A stretch of 31,615 nucleotides of DNA from Ahrensia sp. (GTDB lineage Bacteria; Pseudomonadota; Alphaproteobacteria; Rhizobiales; Rhizobiaceae), in NCBI GenBank assembly GCA_024639025.1, contig JAHEJF010000001.1, forward strand, positions 1 through 31,615. The letters run 5' to 3'. A program made the position numbers and the translations under genes. The notes below the pieces were generated by a model. The model was not told the origin of the DNA and ran no database searches. It was given only the letters and a program-made list of their open reading frames with translations. Of the stretch, positions 25,532-31,615 are shown one piece after another. The first letter of the stretch is position 1; every line of letters begins with the position of its first letter.

Positions 25532-26347
25532 TTACTGGGTTTTTTCGTCGCTGAGAAGAGCTTCTCTGCCGCGCAACACATTTGATGCCATTTGTGAAAC
25601 TCGATCATAGGCAAGAAGGCTCATTTGCTTGCGACTTGGTGCTTCACTCAATGCAATTGGTTCACCAAAACTGACCACAACGCCAAGACGGGTTTCGCGC
25701 AGAACCCGCATCAGATGCGTACCCAACTCCACATCGCCGGGCCAGGCAGCCAAAGGGCGATCGAAACGGCCCATCGGCAAGCCATGCTCAGTCACATAGA
25801 CAATTGCCATCGGCTGAATTGGCGACGACAGGTCAGCATCGCCGAAGCCAAGCGCACCAAAGAGCGATGATTTGAAGGGATATATGAAATTGCCGTCGGA
25901 TGTCGTTCCTTCCGGAAACAGGACAATGTTGTCCCCGGCCTTCAATCTGGCGTTGATGCGCATGGCCTGCTCATGCACTGTGCGCCGCGCCGCGCGGTCG
26001 ACAAAAACGCTTTCCTGCCAGCGGGCGAACGATCCGAGCAAGGGCCAATCGCGTACCTCTTGCTTGGCAACAAATGAAATGGGGGCGATTGAACCCAGCA
26101 CCAAGATGTCGATCCAGGAAACATGATTGGCGGCAATCAGAACGCCGTGGCCATCCGGTTGCGCCAACTTCCCGCGAACCTCGTACGATACGCCCAGCAT
26201 CGAACACATAATCTTGTGCCAACGCATCTCAATGCGCTTGCGCACGGGCGAGCCCAGCCAGCGCGCAAGCATATAAAACGGGAGCATACAGAGCGTGATG
26301 ATCAGGCAACAGAAAACGATGAAGCCCGCCCAGATATTGCTGATCAA
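25532..26347 (-). CDS. plsC: 1-acyl-sn-glycerol-3-phosphate acyltransferase
   Basis: Membrane-associated acyltransferase that converts lysophosphatidate to phosphatidate; 271 residues. One N-terminal transmembrane helix (about 5-30) is followed by the four acyltransferase blocks, including NHVSWID (the H-x4-D motif) and FPEGTTSDG. The start is TTG 26347, overlapping the fur TGA as TTGA; AGGA lies nine bases upstream. The first in-frame ATG (residue 21) would cut into the membrane helix, so I prefer TTG. Similar lyso-ornithine acyltransferases (OlsA) share these motifs, so the acceptor is not certain. Confidence 0.9.
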   Translation of the reverse strand: MISNIWAGFIVFCCLIITLCMLPFYMLARWLGSPVRKRIEMRWHKIMCSMLGVSYEVRGKLAQPDGHGVLIAANHVSWIDILVLGSIAPISFVAKQEVRDWPLLGSFARWQESVFVDRAARRTVHEQAMRINARLKAGDNIVLFPEGTTSDGNFIYPFKSSLFGALGFGDADLSSPIQPMAIVYVTEHGLPMGRFDRPLAAWPGDVELGTHLMRVLRETRLGVVVSFGEPIALSEAPSRKQMSLLAYDRVSQMASNVLRGREALLSDEKTQ

Positions 26348-26787
26348 TTCTTGCTTTCCTTGTCAGGCTTCCGGATTGGTACAGCGTAGAGTTCAAGCCG
26401 GTGATCGACCAGTTCAAACCCAAGTTCCCTTGCGATTTCTTCCTGAAGCGCCTCAATACGCGGATTGCTGAATTCTATGACCTGACCTGAACGCAGGTCG
26501 ATCAGATGATCATGATGTTCATCCGGAATTGCTTCATAACGCGCTTTGCCATCACGAAACTCGTGCTTCTCGATAATATCGAGGTCCTCGAACAAGCGCA
26601 CCGTGCGATAGACGGTGGAAATCGAAATATTGGGATCGATCGCCGAAGATCGCCGGTAGAGCTCTTCGACATCAGGGTGGTCAGAGGAATCCTGGATAAC
26701 GCGCGCAATGACCCGGCGCTGATCGGTCATGCGCATACCGCGATCCGCGATCAGTTCTTCAAGCGAATTATCGGACTTTCCTGACAA
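26344..26787 (-). CDS. fur: Fur-family metal-dependent regulator (Mur-like)
   Basis: DNA-binding repressor of 147 residues. The winged-helix domain (about 8-85) contains RGMRMTDQRRVIARVIQDSSDHPDVEELYRRSSAIDPNISISTVYRTVRLFED; the metal-sensing/dimer domain has EHHDHLIDLRSGQVIEF (His91, His92, His94). There are no cysteines, so the C-x2-C structural zinc site of enteric Fur is absent. This fits alphaproteobacterial Mur, which responds to manganese, though iron regulation is possible. The start is TTG 26787 with GGGAG six bases upstream. The first ATG would remove 17 residues that align with related Mur proteins. It lies 29 bases after rimI. Confidence 0.93.
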   Translation of the reverse strand: MSGKSDNSLEELIADRGMRMTDQRRVIARVIQDSSDHPDVEELYRRSSAIDPNISISTVYRTVRLFEDLDIIEKHEFRDGKARYEAIPDEHHDHLIDLRSGQVIEFSNPRIEALQEEIARELGFELVDHRLELYAVPIRKPDKESKN

Positions 26788-26816
26788 GGGGGTCTCCCAA
26801 TTGTACGCCTTGCGAT

Positions 26817-27311
26817 CTAACCAACATCGCGGCGCATGACAAGCGCGTGCGACTTTTGTCCTTCATCTCCGCTGTAATAATTTTTGCGAACCGCCACCTG
26901 TTCAAAACCGACATTCCTGTAAAGCGCCACAGCTGCCTGGTTGCCCTCATCCACTTCCAAGAACAATTTCGAGATCCGGTCCGCATGCAAATTGGCCAGA
27001 ACCATATCCATCAACCGACGTCCCAAGCCGTAGTTCTGCCATTTCGGCGTTACAGCCACAGTCAGGATCTCCGCTTCATCACCTGTGATGCGAACCAGCG
27101 CGAACCCCAGCATGGCACCGCCATCGGTGGCCTGTTCGGACAATGCCACACCGCCAACATTCTCCCTGCTTAAAAGATCGGCAAATTCGCCATCGGTCCA
27201 GGAGGGTTTGAAAGTCTGTGCATGAATGTCGGCCATTGCCTGTGCGTGGGATGCCGACAGAGCGTGTGCGCCCAGGTCTTCCAGAGAGCGTTGTCGAAAA
27301 GGCCACTTCAT
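26817..27311 (-). CDS. rimI: Ribosomal protein S18 alanine N-acetyltransferase-like GNAT protein
   Basis: GNAT protein of 164 residues whose location next to tsaB is the usual one for RimI. Motif A reads LTVAVTPKWQNYGLGRRLMDMVLANL with the Q-x-x-G-x-G loop; LEVDEGNQAAVALYRNVGFEQVAVRKNYYS is the characteristic RimI-type C-terminal region. Family members acetylate the N terminus of S18, but broader protein acetylation is also reported, so substrate is inferred. ATG 27311 overlaps the tsaB TGA as ATGA. Confidence 0.9.
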   Translation of the reverse strand: MKWPFRQRSLEDLGAHALSASHAQAMADIHAQTFKPSWTDGEFADLLSRENVGGVALSEQATDGGAMLGFALVRITGDEAEILTVAVTPKWQNYGLGRRLMDMVLANLHADRISKLFLEVDEGNQAAVALYRNVGFEQVAVRKNYYSGDEGQKSHALVMRRDVG

Positions 27312-27973
27312 CGGATCGGCTCCGATTGTCGCGGCAATGCAAAGCCTTGTGCGATTTTCGCATCGGCTGCTCGAACATAGAGCGGACTTGGCGGCGTCGT
27401 GCTCTGCACGCCAAGCCTTGCAACTGTTTCTATTGCACCTGTGGGACCATCCATTGAAGGGACGGATCTGTTTGCATCCACCAATTCGGCTGCATTCCCA
27501 ATAATCTTGCTGAACCGTGGTTCGATCAGCTTGTCCGGTTCGGTTTCGAGATTGATGCTGAACGGATCATTGTGCGGCGATGCATGAACACCAAAGCATT
27601 GTGCAAAGGCCTGTCCACGACCTGCCTTGATGGCAACCGCAAAGGGCGCGTTTGCGGCGTAGTCCCCGGCGATGGCCTGCAGCGTCGTAACGCCGGCAAT
27701 CGGCTTGTTGAGCGCCAAGGCAAATCCGCGTGCTGCGGCCACACCGACACGAATGCCGGTAAATGATCCCGGACCGATGCAAACCGCAATGTGATCGATC
27801 GCATCATAGTCGGTACCGGCCGCTGCCATCACCTCGTCGATCATGCCCAGCAAATGTTCGGCATGGCCCCGGCCAAGATCGACAGACTGACGTGCCAAAG
27901 CCGCCTGCTTGTCCACGTCATATAGACAGGTCGAACAGAAACTGGATGCGGTATCAATCGCAAGTACAATCAT
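27308..27973 (-). CDS. tsaB: tRNA threonylcarbamoyladenosine biosynthesis protein TsaB
   Basis: Scaffold/chaperone partner of TsaD in t6A37 synthesis; 221 residues with an ASKHA-type fold. The N terminus IVLAIDTASSFCS and the motif GPGSFTGIRVGVAAARGFALALNKP are diagnostic. The metal-binding histidines of TsaD are absent, as expected for TsaB. ATG 27973 has AGGG close upstream. It appears to be first of the long essential-gene run, yet it lies only 43 bases after the TRAP permease gene dctM with no clear terminator between, so read-through from the sugar-uptake locus is possible. Confidence 0.95.
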   Translation of the reverse strand: MIVLAIDTASSFCSTCLYDVDKQAALARQSVDLGRGHAEHLLGMIDEVMAAAGTDYDAIDHIAVCIGPGSFTGIRVGVAAARGFALALNKPIAGVTTLQAIAGDYAANAPFAVAIKAGRGQAFAQCFGVHASPHNDPFSINLETEPDKLIEPRFSKIIGNAAELVDANRSVPSMDGPTGAIETVARLGVQSTTPPSPLYVRAADAKIAQGFALPRQSEPIR

Positions 27974-28016
27974 CGGCCCTGTCTAAAGGCTCTTGCCTTG
28001 AGCGACAAGCGTGCGC

Positions 28017-29516
28017 TTACAAACCCAGTAAACGTGGGATTGTCAGAGAAACAGCGGGTACATAGGTGATCAGAAAAATCACGGCCATTTCGACGAACAA
28101 AAACGGCAATATCTGTTTGGCAATGACCTCCACCTTTTCACCCGACACGCTTGAAGCGACAAAGAGCACCAATCCCATGGGCGGCGTTATCAGACCGACG
28201 GTCAAATTGACGCTCATGATCATCGCGAAATGAACCGGGTCAACGCCAAGGCTGACGAAGATGGGGCCAAGAATGGGTCCAAGGATAATGATCGCCGGGC
28301 CGGCATCCAGGAACATGCCGACGATAAACAGAAGAATATTGATCAGGAACAGCAAAATCAGCGGATTGGCAGTCAGGGTCAAAATCCACTCGGCCATCAA
28401 TTCAGCAGCATGGCTCAAGCTGACAACCGTTTTGAACGCCATCGCCGCACCGACAAGCAGCAGCACAACCGCCGAGATCATGGCCGATTTGGTGAAAATC
28501 GCGGGTAAGTCCTTCAATTTCAGGGTGCGAAGGACAAACATGCCAATGATCAACGCGTAAAAAGCGGCAACCGCAGAGGCCTCTGTGGGCGTGAAGATAC
28601 CTCCGAGAATACCGCCCAGAATAATCACCGGTGTAAGCAGTGGCAGTGCTGCGCGCTTGGCCACATTGCGGAAGGGCACAGACAAAAACGGTCTGATTGC
28701 GAACATAATTGCCAGTGCAGGGATGAGTGACACGCCGAAAAACTGCAGAGGATGTTCAGCAAAATACAGTCCCAACCCGGTGGCGGTTTCTGCATCACTG
28801 CCAAACATGCCCATGAGGATCAGTGCCAGCCCCGCGACAGCGATGATCCATGCGCAGGCATTTTCGAGCAGGCCAACAGGTTCAAGTGCTTCTGGCTTGT
28901 CCAGTCCCCGCCCCGCAACCGGGAAACCCTCCTTGCGTGCCTGGAAATTGACCAGCAACATCAGGCTTCCACCAACCAGGATTCCGGGAATAATGCCCGC
29001 AGCAAAGAGTTTGGCAACCGATACTTCCATCACATAGGCGTAAATAATCATGATGCCCGACGGCGGGATAATTGGGCCGATAACCGAGGAGGCAGCGGTT
29101 ACTGCTGCGGCGTAGCGGCGCGTGTAGCCGTTCTTTTCCATCGCGGGAATCAGCATGGAGCCAAGCGCAGATGTGTCCGCCACGGCTGAACCGGACAGAC
29201 CGGCAAACAGCATGGATGACAGGATATTCACTTGCGCCAATCCGCCTCGCAACTGACCGATCAGGGCTTGCGAAAAATCCACCAGCCTGAAGGTAATCCC
29301 GCCACGGTTCATCAGTTCACCGGCCAGCATGAAAAACGGTATCGCCATCAGCGGAAAGGAGAATACGCCTGAATAAATGTTGCGATACATGAGCGCGATA
29401 TCACGATCCATGTCGTTGGCAAACAGAATGAATCCCGGTGCAGCGAGCATGGCAAAGAAGACCGGCATGCCAATGAGCAGGAGGAACAGGAATATGGGAA
29501 GGAAAAGTGCCAACAT
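28017..29516 (-). CDS. dctM: TRAP transporter large permease subunit (DctM type) with a central insertion
   Basis: Inner-membrane sodium-coupled transporter subunit of 499 residues with many hydrophobic helices. DctM-family landmarks include FPLMAIPFFMLAGELMNRGGIT (54-75), LFAGLSGSAVADTSALGSMLIPAM, SSVIGPIIPPSG (143-154), GGIFTPTEASAVAAFYAL, and the C-terminal GLITPPMGLVLF. Typical DctM proteins are about 425-430 residues; the extra length is mainly an insertion at about 215-285 containing two more hydrophobic stretches. ATG 29516 has GGAG seven bases upstream and starts four bases after the dctQ stop. The substrate is unknown. Confidence 0.95.
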   Translation of the reverse strand: MLALFLPIFLFLLLIGMPVFFAMLAAPGFILFANDMDRDIALMYRNIYSGVFSFPLMAIPFFMLAGELMNRGGITFRLVDFSQALIGQLRGGLAQVNILSSMLFAGLSGSAVADTSALGSMLIPAMEKNGYTRRYAAAVTAASSVIGPIIPPSGIMIIYAYVMEVSVAKLFAAGIIPGILVGGSLMLLVNFQARKEGFPVAGRGLDKPEALEPVGLLENACAWIIAVAGLALILMGMFGSDAETATGLGLYFAEHPLQFFGVSLIPALAIMFAIRPFLSVPFRNVAKRAALPLLTPVIILGGILGGIFTPTEASAVAAFYALIIGMFVLRTLKLKDLPAIFTKSAMISAVVLLLVGAAMAFKTVVSLSHAAELMAEWILTLTANPLILLFLINILLFIVGMFLDAGPAIIILGPILGPIFVSLGVDPVHFAMIMSVNLTVGLITPPMGLVLFVASSVSGEKVEVIAKQILPFLFVEMAVIFLITYVPAVSLTIPRLLGL

Positions 29517-29520
29517 GATC

Positions 29521-30132
29521 TTACTCCGCTCCTGCGCTTAGATAGTCGGGAGCGGGTGGCTCCGGGAAGTCCTTCGGATCGCTGAAAAACTGTCCGATCT
29601 TGCGAATGAACAGTTCAATGTTGACGCTCAACATCATGACAAAACAGCAAACCATGCCCAGATAGATATAGGCGGCGCGAAACTCCAATTTGGTCCCAAG
29701 CGCCTCGTTTATGCCACTGTCCTGCAGCATCCGGTTCAGTCCTGAAGAATTAAACAGGATCGGGCTTGAGTAATGAATATAGGCTTCGCGCAACAACACT
29801 GCCGTCACGATGGTTGCGACAGAGATCAGGAACATTTGCAGTATGAATTTGGGCAATGAAGTCAACCGGTCCGAAAGCATGTCGATGGAGACAAAACCAC
29901 CCCACCGATAGGCCGATGGTGCAATCAATCCCATCATCCAGATCATCAGGGACAACGCTGCTTCTTCGGGCCAGGGCAATGCTGAATTTAGCACATATCT
30001 GAAGAACACCTGCACCAGAATCACGACGACCATCAAGACCATCAATACCCACGCAATGCTGCGACCAATCGAAAGCAATGTCGAATTTATGCGCGCAAGT
30101 ATTGCGTGCAGTCCGCTTAGTGCTGCCATCAT
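29521..30132 (-). CDS. dctQ: TRAP transporter small permease subunit (DctQ type)
   Basis: Small membrane subunit of a tripartite ATP-independent periplasmic transporter; 203 residues with four predicted transmembrane helices. The segment VILVQVFFRYVLNSALPWPEEAALSLMIWMMGLIAPSAYRWGGFVSIDML is the characteristic DctQ signature. The linker between helices 3 and 4 is longer than usual (FNSSGLNRMLQDSGINEALGTKLEF). ATG 30132 has the strong Shine-Dalgarno GGGGAGGA six bases upstream; an earlier in-frame ATG at 30165 has none. No dctP (solute-binding protein) is adjacent in the window: the upstream gene is the GH42 enzyme. Confidence 0.93.
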   Translation of the reverse strand: MMAALSGLHAILARINSTLLSIGRSIAWVLMVLMVVVILVQVFFRYVLNSALPWPEEAALSLMIWMMGLIAPSAYRWGGFVSIDMLSDRLTSLPKFILQMFLISVATIVTAVLLREAYIHYSSPILFNSSGLNRMLQDSGINEALGTKLEFRAAYIYLGMVCCFVMMLSVNIELFIRKIGQFFSDPKDFPEPPAPDYLSAGAE

Positions 30133-30215
30133 TGAAGGCTCCTCCCCAGGTGCTCTTTTAGGCATTTATTGGACGATAGCAGGCGTTCAGAAGTTTGCAA
30201 GAACACCAGCCAAAA

Positions 30216-31615
30216 TCAGTTTTGCAACGCCACCACCAAAACCCCCTTGGGCTCCAAAACTGCCTGCCCAATAAGGATTTTCTGTCCATTAACAAGTTGG
30301 GCACAATCGACGGGCTCGGGCCCGTAATTGAAGATGTAGCGGATATTGCCATTGTCGCGCATACGGATGTCGCGATGCAATTTGTGCGATTTTATACCAG
30401 CTCTATCAAGCGCATGCGCTACAACATGATTGGCCAACTCGGTGTTGGGCCGACCCGCGACATAGATTGTATTGCCGTGCTCAAACAGCGCGCCATGACC
30501 GTCCTTGGATTTCATCAACTCCGATACGTCAACGCCCGGCTGTACAAACTCCCGCCATCCTTCCAATGCCCGTTCCTTGTCAATGACAATGGGTGCAAAT
30601 GGTGGTCGCGATTCAACCCGCGTGATCTTCAGGTCCACCAGATGGCGCAAGGGTCCGGGCGGCAAATCTTCGACGATCTGGAAGTCCTTGTTCTTTGATC
30701 CGGTACGGGGACCGGCCAAGACAATCGCACCGCTTTGCTCCACAGCATCGATAAATGAATCGTCCAGGGCAAATATGCCGGGCATCACGATCAGCTTGTG
30801 GTTGGCAATCGCTTCGGGCCTGGGTGGAATTATGTCGACATTGATGCCCTTTTTGCGCAGCGCCCTGTAAAATCGCTTGACCAGTTCAAAATAGGAAAAG
30901 TCTTCACCCTGGGGCTGTATTTCCCATGCCCACTGGCTTTCATAGTCAAATACAAGCGCCACATCGCCCGGTGTGCCATTGGCAACGGTCTCGAATTGCG
31001 AAAGCTCGGCCGAGATCTGCTCGCAGGCATGATAGGCCTCGTTGAATTCCCCATTGGGAAGCAGCAATGCCTCGTGCATCTGTTCCTGTGCAAAAGATGG
31101 CTGACGCCAACGGAAATAACTGACAAGTTCCGCACCGGCGGCAAAGGCTTCCCATGCCCAGAAGCGCACTGCGCCCGGATCGGGCGCCGGATTATAGGGC
31201 GCCCAGTTTACCGGCCCGGGTTGTTGCTCCATGACCCACCAGCGGCCCCCGTCAACACCATTCCTGATCTGACCGCACGTGCGGTACAGATCGTGGTGGA
31301 ACGCCTGCATATCCGGATCTCCGATACCCAAATAGCGCCGCTTTATCTCCACGTCGCTGGCGTCGCGATCAAGCATACCGATGGGATAATTGTCCCACGT
31401 CGCGATATCGAGATCCTGGCTGACATCATAGTGATCAAACTCGGTGAACGCGCCCATGAAATTGTGGCCAATGGGCGCGTCTGAGTATTTTCGAATAATG
31501 TCTGTCTGCAATTTGTTGAAGCTGACAACCTGTGCAGATGCGTAACGCCGAAAATCCATCACATGTGAAGGATTTGGCTCGGTCACCGTCAGATTTGGTA
31601 GTTCGACTTCGTCAA
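30216..31615 (-). CDS. Family 42 beta-galactosidase, C-terminal part (truncated by the window edge)
   Basis: Glycoside hydrolase of which the last 466 or so residues are visible; the frame stays open to the end of the window, so the start and part of the TIM barrel with the acid/base Glu are missing. Visible landmarks are TVTEPNPSHVMDFRRYASAQVVSFNKLQTDIIR, the nucleophile Glu in WWVMEQQPGPVNWAPYNPAP, the trimerisation-type domain (GDVALVFDYESQWAWEIQPQ) and a C-terminal beta domain. GH42 enzymes hydrolyse terminal beta-galactosides, often plant-derived, in the cytoplasm. It lies 83 bases upstream of dctQ on the same strand, suggesting co-expression with the TRAP permease. Confidence 0.92.
   Translation of the reverse strand, partial: DEVELPNLTVTEPNPSHVMDFRRYASAQVVSFNKLQTDIIRKYSDAPIGHNFMGAFTEFDHYDVSQDLDIATWDNYPIGMLDRDASDVEIKRRYLGIGDPDMQAFHHDLYRTCGQIRNGVDGGRWWVMEQQPGPVNWAPYNPAPDPGAVRFWAWEAFAAGAELVSYFRWRQPSFAQEQMHEALLLPNGEFNEAYHACEQISAELSQFETVANGTPGDVALVFDYESQWAWEIQPQGEDFSYFELVKRFYRALRKKGINVDIIPPRPEAIANHKLIVMPGIFALDDSFIDAVEQSGAIVLAGPRTGSKNKDFQIVEDLPPGPLRHLVDLKITRVESRPPFAPIVIDKERALEGWREFVQPGVDVSELMKSKDGHGALFEHGNTIYVAGRPNTELANHVVAHALDRAGIKSHKLHRDIRMRDNGNIRYIFNYGPEPVDCAQLVNGQKILIGQAVLEPKGVLVVALQN

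Noticed and set aside
30133..30165. N-terminal extension of dctQ to the ATG at 30165
   Set aside because: It has no Shine-Dalgarno, and the extension would contain the strong GGGGAGGA that clearly serves ATG 30132.
1..31615. CRISPR arrays, insertion sequences, tRNA/rRNA genes, attachment sites, phage defence genes
   Set aside because: I read both strands for regular direct repeats, transposase motifs, terminal inverted repeats and tRNA-like cloverleafs and saw none that could be supported.

Overview
This window reads as a chromosomal segment of an alphaproteobacterium of the order Hyphomicrobiales (Rhizobiales). The evidence is its protein content and gene order: a YlxR domain fused to an L7Ae-like domain beside nusA and infB, a cysteine-free Mur/Fur-type regulator between rimI and plsC, and an XRE regulator next to metK. 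The chain tsaB-rimI-fur-plsC-miaB-phoH-ybeY-corC-lnt-XRE-metK-trmB-rimP-nusA-ylxR-infB-rbfA-truB ... rpsO-pnp ... fabI matches the arrangement I recall from rhizobia. By eye the base composition is moderate in GC. The genus cannot be fixed from this sequence alone.

Layout. 1-690: 3' part of fabI (+). 792-2336: a membrane-anchored, degenerate-GGDEF plus intact-EAL protein (+) behind a good sigma70-type promoter. From 2441 onward almost everything is on the minus strand, so it is transcribed from the right end of the window to the left. 2441-3861: an RsmC-like methyltransferase and a VOC-fold protein. 3930-6492: pnp and rpsO, with an intrinsic terminator after pnp and strong hairpins in the rpsO-pnp gap. 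6633-9723: an accessory block (GNAT and aldehyde dehydrogenase on -, alpha/beta hydrolase on +) between rpsO and truB. 9782-16850: the translation/transcription operon rimP-nusA-ylxR-infB-rbfA-truB. 16980-19001: metK and trmB. 19167-19583: an XRE regulator. 19720-27973: a tightly packed operon tsaB-rimI-fur-plsC-miaB-phoH-ybeY-corC-lnt with overlapping stops and starts. 28017-31615: a TRAP transporter membrane pair (DctM, DctQ) and the C-terminal part of a GH42 beta-galactosidase.

How it works together. Most of the window is gene-expression machinery: translation initiation (IF2), ribosome assembly (RimP, RbfA, YbeY, RimI, an RsmC-like enzyme), tRNA modification (TruB, TrmB, MiaB, TsaB), SAM supply (MetK), transcription elongation/termination (NusA) and RNA decay (PNPase). 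Envelope lipid functions (PlsC, Lnt, FabI) are interspersed. The right end is a carbohydrate uptake and hydrolysis module.

I found no mobile element, CRISPR array, tRNA or rRNA gene, and no convincing new multi-gene system. The most interesting signals are regulatory: a promoter followed at once by a terminator-like hairpin ahead of rimP-nusA, RBS-sequestering hairpins before lnt and the EAL gene, three TTG-started genes in one operon, and several unassigned palindromes. No gap exceeds about 300 bases; the largest is 8557-8850.
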